Source: Monarcha castaneiventris obscurior
Lineage: Eukaryota > Chordata > Aves > Passeriformes > Monarchidae
Assembly: GCA_026261815.1 (NCBI GenBank)
Contig: JAMPIT010000258.1
Span: forward strand, 12,453,501 to 12,517,500
DNA length: 64,000 bases
Reading direction: 5' to 3'
Position 1 is the first letter of the stretch. Each line of letters begins with the position of its first letter. Made by a program: the position numbers and the translations under genes. A model generated the notes under the pieces. The model had not been told where the DNA came from and searched no databases. It worked only from the letters and a program-made list of their open reading frames with translations. Below are positions 1 to 9,691 of this stretch, piece by piece.

Positions 1-1131
1 GAAATTCCATCTAGTGGAAGGCACAACTGGTGACTGCTGGAAGCTCCTTTCTTTCTGTTCCCTGTTAAAAGAAAAGTATGGTAATTTGTTTTCCCTATCA
101 TTGAGTTATAAAATCTTCAGGGGCTTTTTTTTTTTTTCCCCCAAGAGTTTGCACATCTTTAATCAAGGAATCTAAAAGCCTTGTCTGCACAAAAAAAACA
201 AAGATAAAAACAGCAGGCAAAACTAAAAACTTTATATAGGAGTGGAACAACAAAGAATGACTTCCTTAGAGAGGAGGTATATATACTGGTCCAAGAGCTG
301 ATATAAAAACCTAAGGAGAATAGATTAAATGGGATGATACAACTGAATGTTTTAGGGAAACAATTATCAGAAGATGCAATTGAGAAAGGAGAGAGAAAGT
401 AAAAGAATAAAAGGAGTGACACAGAAAAAGGCAACATGACACACAGACAAACGATAAACAAAATGCATTTTTAAAAGTAGCAAAAAGGCTGATTTTGAGG
501 GAATACCAAATTGAGGTTTAAAAATAAAGCAAAATAAAATAAAAGTTTCCATTTCTTGTACTGCAATATCTGCTCCACCTTTCCATTTCTTCTGCTCCCC
601 GTCTTCAATCTTGCCTTCTCTACAAATACTCTCAACCCTCTTGGGAAGCATCTCTTATTATATATTTTTGCAATGTCTAGTAAAGTAGAGCCTTTCTCTC
701 AGTTTGTGCCTCTTTATATTACTGTAGCACAAACAGTGAAGAGCAGTAATGGTAATAGTTGGAAACGCTGCTCAATAATTTTTCACCTTAACATTTTTAA
801 CAGCAAATGGCAGTTCTGTGACACTGATACAGTTCAACTAGGCCAATGATATTCAATTTTGCTGTCAGGAAAACTGGAAGAGAAAACCATGTTAAATCCC
901 AATTCATCCAAAATAAAAATGCTTTCTACCTGAACTGATCCCAAACACTTCAGAAACTGCATTTCATAACTTACACATGGATTCATGGGAATTCATCTTT
1001 TAAATAGCATAATCCATTTGCCACTCAGCAGCTTGGGCTTATTTCAAGTTGAAGTCCAGCTAGACTGTCTGTTAGACACCAAGACAACAACTGTTTAGGG
1101 CCACACAGCTGAGGATTGAGCTGACTTTAAA
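1..1131. other. AT-rich unique non-coding sequence
   Basis: No gene, transposon or structured repeat is recognised here. Short open frames lie on both strands (159-461 minus, 367-651 minus, 556-849 plus). They overlap, are rich in Phe, Leu, Ser and Cys as expected of T-rich DNA read by chance, and match no family I know. A T13 run lies at 125-137. Confidence 0.6.
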
Positions 1132-1161
1132 TTATATATATATATATGTGTGTGTGTGTAT
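1132..1161. repeat. (TA)n(TG)n compound microsatellite
   Basis: An alternating TA run passes directly into an alternating TG run, giving about 30 bp of pure pyrimidine-purine alternation. It is a typical length-variable vertebrate dinucleotide repeat. Confidence 0.85.
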
Positions 1162-1999
1162 GAATCCTGAAACCCCATCTTTTACAATGAAGAAAAACTC
1201 CCTACCTCTAAAAATCTATGGAAAAAAAGAAAAAAAGAACATTTCATTTTGCTTCAAGATAACCACCCAAAAAGTAACTACTAGGGATTTTCACAGAGTA
1301 ATTAATTTTTGCTAATTGCCATCACTGAGGAACCATTATTACAAAGTAGCAATAACCTCATTTTGTGGTTCCCACACAAAGTGACAGGGAGTGACCACCT
1401 ACCATGGTAAGGAAGAAGGGAGTGAAGTAATTCTTCAGAGGTTAGAAAACAATGTTGGAAAGAACTAAAAAACAGGTTGCCATGGAAAGTAATATGTGAA
1501 ACAGATTTTGGTGCAGTTCAATGGTGTAAAGAGTTAGCAAAGGATATTTTCAATATTCATACTTCTAGAAATGACTAAAAAATGTTTCTTTGTGTGTGTG
1601 TTTCTGGAAGTGGGAAATAGCAACACTAGAACTGTGCTGTAAATAAAATGGCTCAATAAATGGCCCCATAAAGCATATGTGGGCAGGGAAAAAAGAGATT
1701 TCATTTTTCTTCAGTGTGCCTGGAGAAAGGCTTTATTCTCTTTTAAAATCTAATACAATTCATAGAAATATATATTTAAAATATAATAAAAGACAATTAA
1801 CATATTTAGGAGAGAAATCACAACAATAAACATTTTATTTGTAGGGTTTTTTGGAGGTCCCTGTAGCAACTCTTTGTGGTCTAATGCCTTAGTCTGTGTT
1901 TGATGATGCACATTAAATATTCTAAAAGTCTTAATTATTAATAAAAAAATCAATTGATTTTGGTTGATCTGGTTTAGGTGATGCATTTCTCGGGTTTTC
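1162..1999. other. AT-rich unique non-coding sequence
   Basis: Nothing recognised. A short TG run occurs near 1592-1600, and a 78-codon minus frame at 1750-1986 has no family features. Confidence 0.6.
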
Positions 2000-2640
2000 T
2001 GTGGCTGGAAGTTCCAAAGAGGTATTACAGGCAGTTAACAGTAAGGTGCATCCCTGCTGGAATGTGCACTGGTGTCCAGAGAGGTGCATGCTAGTCCTGA
2101 AGAAGTAAGTTCCTGTTCAGGAGCTGACTTGCTGAGAAGTGTAGCCGTAGCTCTCAGCATCTTGGTGACCCAGGAGGCAAAGCAAGAAGCTGCTCACCTC
2201 ACCCAAAATGACTCCAGCTGTTAAGGCAGGGTGAAACTGAACCTCCCTTAGTGCAGACCAGAGCACTTTGACTTTCCCTCACACTGAAGGATGTACTACG
2301 AGGTGTTAGAGCCCTGATGGATTGGTGTCCTGGGCTGAAGGGGATGCGTGGTGGAGGTGGGGCTGCTGCAGTTCAGCCATGGCACAGTCTGGACTCGAGT
2401 GCTCCTTGCACCTTCTCTCTGGGTCCTTCCATCCTCCTCAGTGCAGACATAACGTCTGGCTCCTTGGAAGGGGATGTTGCCAAGGGCTACACTCAGGGAG
2501 TAAAACCAAACATATTTTCAAGACTAAATCAAGAGTGGGTTGAAGCAATGCCCCTGGCTCTGAGGCGCATGTGCTCACACACGTTCATAAGTGCACACAG
2601 AGTTTATTTCAAAGTTTTATTTTTAGCATTGTAATTAGGC
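2000..2640. other. Moderately GC-richer block, unidentified
   Basis: Base composition rises visibly above the AT-rich flanks between about 2,000 and 2,560. Two overlapping plus-strand open frames (2317-2634, 105 codons, and 2322-2543, 73 codons) lie in it, in different frames. Neither shows a domain, signal peptide or repeat that I recognise. It could be a decayed repeat, a transcribed non-coding exon or ordinary compositional fluctuation; the sequence does not decide. Confidence 0.35.
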
Positions 2641-5606
2641 CCCCAAACATACCATGTGTATATATCAAATTAAGCTCCAGTAACCAGGGATTTTCTAGCA
2701 ATATATAACACGGTTGAATTCCTGTCATTCTCATATTAAAATCTTTTACCATTACAATCTGTATTTAAATAAATAGCCTGTTACATTGCTTGTGCTCACT
2801 GTGTGTTATTGCTACCTCTTTCCAAGAGAGAGCAGTAGTGAATTGTACTATCATTACACTGGATAGTTTTACTCAAACACACTCAATTTACATTTTCGAC
2901 TCTGTAACCTTTCAACCTATTGACCATGAAAAATGCTCCAACATAACGTGACACATATAAATGTTTAAAGTCCAAAGGGTAATTATCTATATTCATAGTT
3001 AAAACTGTGCCTTGATTTCACAATAGAAACCATATGTTCACTCAAAACACTTTCAATAGGCTAAATAGCACCCAGATTAACCCTGAGTTAGTTTACTGGT
3101 TAAAATAATAGCAGCATCTTCTTCTAATTCAGTAGTTCATTTATCATTTTTGATCAAGGCACTGAATGTGAACTTTCAATATTTGAAAGCTTAACTTGAA
3201 AAATAAACTGCATGGTAGAAACCCACCAATTCTTAAATTTTATCTTTAATGCCCTGTAATGTGCCTGATAACAGTTCAAAATATATTATTTAGCTTCAAG
3301 TAGAATTCTGAGTTGCCTCACATTTAGTAGACTAATTTTCTCTCCCAGAAGAAAAGGGCAATGACTTTCTGACTTTTATTTTTTTTTGTCCACAGAACAG
3401 TGTTTAGCAGAATGCCATTTAGAACAAATCTTGACCATTTTCTTTTATGAAAAATGCCTTTTGCCCAAATGTCTTCCAGGAAGTATGAAAAGCATAGAGC
3501 ACAAGCACTGCAATACTCTTGCAAGGCCTCTGCAGCAGCAGTAAGAAAAGTCTAGCAGTAAGGTATACTAAATGGGACCTCATCTAGGTTTTGAAGTAAG
3601 CAAACTATTAAGATACATATTTCCTTATCTTTTTTTCTAGTAAGATAGAAAGAGATTATTTTGAGCCTTTGAAATCACTGCAGCAGAAAATTACAAACAG
3701 AAAACAAAATTGTATATTACAGGAGTAATGACAAGTCAAAGGAAAGAGACATACTTAAAAAAAAAATAGCAAACAGGCAAATGACTTTTCAGTGAGTGCC
3801 AACTCTCTGCACATTAAACTGGTTAAAAGCTCCTTCTCTCCCTGCTTGTCATGTCATTGTTCCCTGTCAGGCAGCAGAGAACACCTCCAGCTAGTACATG
3901 ATATACAGGATGCTTCATCAAAAAGGTATTCTCTGTCTTTGAATTTGAATTGACACTTTCCTTATGTATATTATAAAAGCCCGGTGGAAATGGCAATGGA
4001 CTGTGGTGCCAAAAACCCTGTGAATTTTGTAGAAAGCTTACTGGAGTGTCGGTCTCATTTCAAAAGGACATTGTTACACGTGGACACGATTGCCTTAAAT
4101 ATGCACAGGTATAGCTATGAAAGAAAACCGTGAAAATAAGTCTTTGTCTAGTCTTCAGCTGAGCTTCAGCTTTATGCAGTAAAATCGAGTTCTTGTGCAT
4201 ACAAGGTGCTTTGTTCCACCTCTCCTGCCTTGGAAAAGAAAAATTATTCTCCTTCAGGGAGAGGCTCAGGCCACATGTTTGGTTTATTAGAATAAGAGTG
4301 TTGTCCCTCATAAATTTGGAATCTTCCCTTGAACTGTTGCCATTCTAAAATGCTGTAATTTTACATCCATCATTGCATGATATGCCCTAGACAAGTCAGT
4401 GGAACCATTCACCCTTAGAAGAGCTGGCACTCAACCAATTTAGTCACACTGCAAGAGTCTTTATACAGTTGTCTTATACACCTTTGCCATCATTTATGCA
4501 CCATTTACCATAAAGTTAGGAGCTGCTAATAAATTCCCTATACTGGATGCTGTAAGTAAATCAGAAAGATCTTTCATATTTAATATCACAACAACTCTGT
4601 AGCCTTCATTTTGTCATAGTGGAGATTATTTCTGGAAAAGTCCTACTTGTGTCCCAGTGCTATTTATCAGAATACTTTCTGTGCATCTTCATATCAACAA
4701 ACATGCTGAGCATTTGTGTTTCTATGAGAATTATTTTCCAAGATCAGTCCAAGTTAATATAGGTACAGGCTACATGTAATTACAGTTTGGATTGTATGAC
4801 CTTACCTTGAAAAGGACTACGAATTTGTCAGAATTGTTAACTGTGTTTGCACACCTCAGTATTTCAAAAGTTCAACTTGAAAGAGTGTTTCTTTTTGCTC
4901 AGTCTGCAGTGAAATAATAGCAGGTGCTCCCAAATGTGAGATTAGTGGTGCCACTGGAAGGGTCTGTGCTGGAGGAATGCGAGAGCAAGAGAGAAGGTGT
5001 CCATAATATATATTAATAAATACATTAATACCTGTGTCTTCCCATATTACACAGTTATAGTCCTGTTATGGCCTTGGGGAGAAGGTTGAGCAGGGTATAG
5101 AAAGCACGGAGCCCGTGGTGGCTTTCCTAAAGGCTAGGAGCTGCTGCCATTCCAGTTCAACATCACTCCTATGACAGGGGCATCTGATGATGTTGAGCTG
5201 AGGAACCTCCTCATTCGTAAAGGGAAAAAACATTTTGTGCACTTTTCATTACATTTTAGACTGAAACAAAAGGTGGATAACAAAGCCAGGTGAGGAGTCA
5301 TTAAATTCCCCTTGTCAGAAGCTCAACCAGTAAAGAAGTGGTGAAACATTGTTAATGTTGATCAAGCAGGAATCATTGCTCTGCAGATTAACAGATTCCT
5401 GACTGTTAATGCCGAAAGCGATAAGAAAAGAGAGGCTGCTAGAAATCAAGGACAGCAGTAGTTCCTTCTGAAAAAAGGCTGGGACCAAATATTTTACAGA
5501 CATAAAGACAACAGAGAGATTTCAGCATCCTCGTTGTGTCAATGGAGGAATCATACATTTTTATTGAACTCTACTTAACTGGCTACTTTCCTTCCTGATT
5601 TTCCTC
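2641..5606. other. AT-rich unique non-coding sequence
   Basis: No recognisable repeat or exon. Chance-length open frames are at 3324-3524, 4060-4311 and 5315-5503 (all minus, 62-83 codons). A slightly GC-richer stretch at 5060-5210 was read for CR1 similarity without a convincing match. Confidence 0.55.
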
Positions 5607-5626
5607 TTTTTTTTTTTTTTTTTTTT
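5607..5626. repeat. T20 homopolymer
   Basis: An uninterrupted run of about 20 T. No retroelement body is recognised on either side, so it is treated as a simple repeat rather than the complement of a retrotransposon tail. Confidence 0.85.
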
Positions 5627-5765
5627 AATGACTGAATCCTTCTGATTCTCTATTTGAGCCTAAATTTAACACACTGAGATACCTAGCAATTCTAACTTAT
5701 ATCAAATACTCTGGCAAGTTTGATTCTTTACAGTCATTCTCTTAAATGTTTGTGTCTGGATAGGA

Positions 5766-5788
5766 AATTTATTTATTTATTTATTTAG
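5766..5788. repeat. (TTTA)n tetranucleotide microsatellite
   Basis: About five perfect TTTA units, followed about 20-45 bp downstream by a degenerate TTATTG/TTGGT-rich stretch. Confidence 0.85.
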
Positions 5789-6582
5789 GGTTTAATTTTG
5801 TTATTGTTATTGGTTTGGTTTGGTTTTTTGGTAGTCTTGGCCCTCAGAAAGACATATGCTTGCCTCTGAATAACTAAACTGAGCCATGACTTCCAGGACA
5901 AAAGCTTCAGTGATTAATCTAAGTAGAAGGTAATTGCTAGGCTTCCTGCAATTTTCTTGTAGACAAACTTCCTCCTTTCTTCCAGTACCTTTTCAACAAA
6001 TATTTGTCAATGATACAAAACATGTTTGCAGAATCTCTTAATACCAGAGGACAAGAAGATTAAGGAGGGCTGACTCAGCTGTGTTCAAACCTGTGAAACA
6101 TGTTCTTATCTGCTCTTTTGTAAAAGTCAATTAATACGAAGCCCTTTTTGTTAATTCTTCACATTTATCTTTACTGTCTTCCATTCTTTTTCATTTTTAT
6201 TATTGTTAAGGGTGTATTTTTAAATAATAGTTCATCATTGTTATAATTCCGAATTGTTATTAATATAATCTTCCTTTTCTATTGAAAGGACTTTCTTTCT
6301 CATTAGAAATTTTAGGAACACTTTAAATCTTTTTTGTTCTCACAGCCCCTAAACATTTCTTTTTTACTCTTTTCTTTTACAACTTTTATCCTACACTGAT
6401 AGAGGATGCTCTGTTGGTTACAGAATAATGTAATCTAGTTACCTTCTAATTTCAGTAGAACTTTTATGTTGTACCAAACCACAAGTTGTTTTCTTGTGAA
6501 GACACCTTGGTTGATTCTTTGATTAAGACCTTTAGAAAAGGCAGAGATTTTATTATCCCTCACCTGCCTCTTCAATGCATTT
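5789..6582. other. AT-rich unique non-coding sequence
   Basis: T-rich, with many short TTATT and CTTTT runs; no gene or transposon recognised. Confidence 0.6.
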
Positions 6583-6920
6583 TATTAATTAGTAATCAAA
6601 TTCTAGATCCCCTGGAGTCAATGACAACATTGATATGGACTTTGAAATGACCAAGAACTTAGGTTAGATGTCTGAATAAAAATTTTTTCATTTGTCTTTG
6701 TATTCTGAAATGGACCCATCATTTGCCATACTTAATTTAAAAAGCTTATGGAATTTGGCTACAGCATATTCCTTTATTTTCATATCTTCAGGCAAATCCA
6801 TCCTCACAGTAAGAATAAGATCTAGGGCAGTTTTGCCACTTTTTGCAAATGATGAAATTCTCTCTTTGACACAGCATGCTTGGATATATCTCTTTCCCAA
6901 CAGATTTATGAGCAGCTAAA
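6583..6920 (-). other. Possible ancient amniote repeat relic with a small open frame
   Basis: Read on the minus strand, about 6,590-6,650 contains wording like CAAAGTCCAT...CATTGACTCCAGGGGAT. It resembles the 'CATTGACTTCAGTGGG' phrase common in old amniote CR1/L3-type 3' regions. Just downstream on that strand is a 70-codon frame (6688-6900) containing the phrase GKTALDLI, which loosely recalls the start of an ankyrin repeat but has no second repeat. A plus frame of 75 codons overlaps it. Both resemblances are impressions from memory and weak; the segment may be plain unique DNA. Confidence 0.2.
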
Positions 6921-7131
6921 ATCCCCCATGAAGACAGACTCTTCTAGCCAAGAATTTTCTGTATCCTGCTGTCCTTGTGTTTGACTGGTTTGTAGCTGAT
7001 ACCCACTCTTTTTCAGTTTTGCTTTCTAGTTCCCTGTATCACTGTTGATAATTACTTTGAGCAAGCTTGCAGGAAGAGATGTGTGTGCATTGATTAGCCA
7101 CGTTCCTGCAAGCAGCACCACCTTACTGGCT

Positions 7132-7680
7132 TTACCAGCACAACATACTGTCGAGATTTCTAATGAAAGTGCTGGAATTTGAAGGCTTGGTCTGTGCTAC
7201 ATTGCTGTGATTTACCATGCTACCTTTGTGATTGATACACATCACTGGCAATTTGGGGAATGAAAAAGTGCACAGAAATGATGAAAACAGCTGAATAAAG
7301 TGAATAGCTAAAGTGGATTTCCTGATCGGCTCTTCTACAGGTGTAGTAATGATGAGACTTCGGCCCAGATTTGGATGGCCTCAATTCCACATAGGCTCCT
7401 TAATCTGATGTTTACCACTGGCTAAGGGCCCTTGAAGCAGCTTGAAGGGAGCACAGGTAGAGGAATCCAGGCTAGCTAAGTTTACACTTCCGTGCATGTC
7501 CATGTGGCACATCACAGCTGCGCTTGCACAAGCAGGACAGACAAGATCTATACCTGTAGATTCATCCCAGTGATGGACGGGGGGGTAGTCACCTAAGCAA
7601 AATTTAAACATCTGTGCATGTGGACTCAAACCCTCAAGTTCCCCTTCTACTAGTGGCAAACAGTGCTTGTTTGACATTTT
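7132..7680 (-). other. Candidate degraded coding fragment (unidentified)
   Basis: A 98-codon minus-strand frame runs from an ATG at 7677 to a TGA at 7381-7383. The same frame then stays open for 82 more codons to a TAA at 7132-7134, so about 181 codons carry one internal stop. The frame contains a CPAC pair (residues 47-50) followed by HMD (58-60), about 8 residues later. That arrangement vaguely recalls the zinc-binding CPAC plus acidic segment of KDZ/Zisupton-type transposases, but no other part of that family is recognisable. A stop lies one codon upstream of the ATG, and no splice structure is evident. Chance openness is a serious alternative. Confidence 0.15.
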
Positions 7681-8398
7681 TCATAGCTAAAAAATGCAAT
7701 GGGAATGGGAAAAGTGGTACTTTGACTAAAGGTCTGACTGGATTGATTTGAATCCCTTTACACCTCACATGTGTCCATGTTTTAGTTTGTGACTTTAGAA
7801 AGTATCACTATTATTATTGCAGAAAATTTGTTGAATAGGATTTTTCAATTTTGCTGGTGTCCACAAATGGACTTGAAAATAGTGTTACTCAATCCCTTCT
7901 GCCTGAAACACATGAGTAAAATCTTAGGTCTTTGCACTTTTCTCCCAGGTTCTTCTTGAATGCTTTTCCATGCAGGTTGTTTCTCAGGCAACAGTTCATG
8001 AGACGTTTAGGACAAACAATTAAATGGAAACTTCTGTTAAATTTCTACTTACCAAATGTTAACAATAAATTGCCATAAATAGTTGGAAAAACATTTCCTT
8101 TCTATAGAGTTTTGAAGAAAAAACAACTGTCTGTTCTTTGCTTCTTTAAATAAGTTTATTATTTCAATGGAGCCTCATCTTCATAAACAGTAGTGGATGG
8201 ATGATGCTACAAAGGATTTACAATCCTTAATGTCTATTTTTTTCTTTCCTTTCTGACTTAATAACTGTGATTCTTAGAAATTACATTGATAGAGATAAAT
8301 ACTTGAAAATGAGATATTTATTTTCTCTTTATGTTTCTTTATACAATGTAAGCAGAAAGAAGGTTAAACTGCAGAAATGGCTGTGATTCTTCACTATA
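7681..8398. other. AT-rich unique non-coding sequence
   Basis: No repeat, exon or RNA gene recognised between the candidate fragment and the GC-rich island. Confidence 0.6.
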
Positions 8399-9180
8399 AT
8401 GCTGGTTGTAGTCTGGGGCAAAGTGGTTGTAGTGCCTGTGGTCTTGGTGAGATGCCCTATGCTGAGCCCAGCTCACTGCTTAGGGCTGGCTGAAGGATTT
8501 ACAGGGCAATTCCTGAGCAGGTATGACCTGGCTGCACACTTCAATGGCAGGGTGCACCACAAACACCAGAAGGTGCCGAAAAGATGAAGCACCCATCAGC
8601 AACACTGCAAAGCCCTGCTCAGTCCCTGCTGCAAGCAGGGTCACGGTGCAGGGTGTTTAGACTCAATCCCTGCCCATGCACAGAACAGCCATGGGGGCTG
8701 GGGTCACAGGAGTCCCTGGGTCGGTCCCATGGCCCTGCAAGGCAGCAGGCAGGATGGGGCAGCTGCAGCCCTGGGCAGCAGCCATCTCCCTGGGATGTGG
8801 TCCCATGGCTGGTGGGTACTGCTGTGGCACAGCTGGGGCAGAGACAGACGACCCTGGGGGTTGCAGATGGGTCCTGGGCCATGGGAGCTCCACAGAGCTC
8901 AAGCAAGTGCTGTAAGGTCTGCAGGTCCCTGGCAATAGTGCCTGTTCCTAAGCACGGAGAAAGCTTTGAGCAGGATAACGCCATCACCTGCCTGGCATTG
9001 GGGGGCAAGGGGCAAAAAACCCCCAGGAAGTTTCAGAGCCTACTTCTGGTGGCTCAGTAATACTCAAGAGTCTGGACTGAGCTCCCTGGGGTTCATGGGT
9101 CTGGGCAGTCTGGCCAAATGTCTTCCCTGCTGTGATATCCAGACTCGGCCTTTCCGCCCTCCACACTGAGTGTGTTCAGC
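8399..9180. other. GC-rich island, left part (non-repetitive)
   Basis: Composition changes sharply from AT-rich to clearly GC-rich near 8,400 and stays so into the minisatellite. CpG dinucleotides remain few compared with CCC, GGG, CTG and CAG words, so this does not look like a classic promoter CpG island. Open frames are present on both strands (8584-9060 plus, 158 codons; 8619-9008 minus, 129 codons; others), as expected when GC content makes stops rare. None has a recognisable domain. Four G-runs at 8856-8885 could form a G-quadruplex, though the first loop is 8 bases. It may be part of a non-coding transcript or a GC-rich insertion. Confidence 0.5.
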
Positions 9181-9691
9181 CCAGCGCTGGGCTCTGCGTG
9201 CCCCACAGCACTGGGCTCTGCGTGCCCCACAGCACTGGGCTCTGTGTGCCCCACAGGGCTGGGCTCTGTGTGCCCCACAGGGCTGGGCTCTCTGTGCCCC
9301 ACAGCGCTGGGGTCTGTGTTCCCCACAGGGCTGGGCTCTGTGTGCCCCACAGCACTGGGCTCTCTGTGCCCCACAGGGCTGGGCTCTGCGTGCCCCACAG
9401 CCCTGGGCTCTCTGTGCCCCACAGCACTGGGCTCTGTGTGCCCCACAGCACTGGGCTCTGTGTGCCCCACAGCACTGGGCTCTCTGTGCCCCACAGCGCT
9501 GGGGTCTGCTTGCCCCACAGCACTGGGCTCTCTGTGCCCCACAGCGCTGGGGTCTGTGCCCCACAGCGCTGGGCTCTCTGTGCCCCACAGCGCTTGGCTC
9601 TGTGCCCCACAGCGCTGGGCTCTGCGTGCCCCACAGCACTTAGCTCTGTGCCCCACAGCACTGGGCTCTCTGTGCCCCGCAGCACTGGGTT
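9181..9691. repeat. 24/22 bp GC-rich minisatellite, 21 full units plus a partial
   Basis: Units start with ACAG, carry a CTGGGCTCTG-like core and end in GCCCC. Counting from 9181 gives 21 complete units followed by a partial one at 9679-9691. Eighteen units are 24 bp. Units 16 (9541-9562), 18 (9587-9608) and 20 (9633-9654) are 22 bp, each missing two bases of the TG-rich part. Variants at the fifth to sixth bases (CA, CG, GG, CC) and in the CTCTG/GTCTG core show partial homogenisation. Because 24 is a multiple of three and the unit lacks stops in most frames, it reads as 8-residue peptides such as ALGSVCPT on plus. This creates long false open frames on both strands. Confidence 0.97.

Noticed and set aside
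8584..9060. 158-codon plus-strand frame as a gene
   Set aside because: It lies in GC-rich sequence where other frames on both strands are equally open (for example 8619-9008 minus). It has no recognisable domain or splice context.
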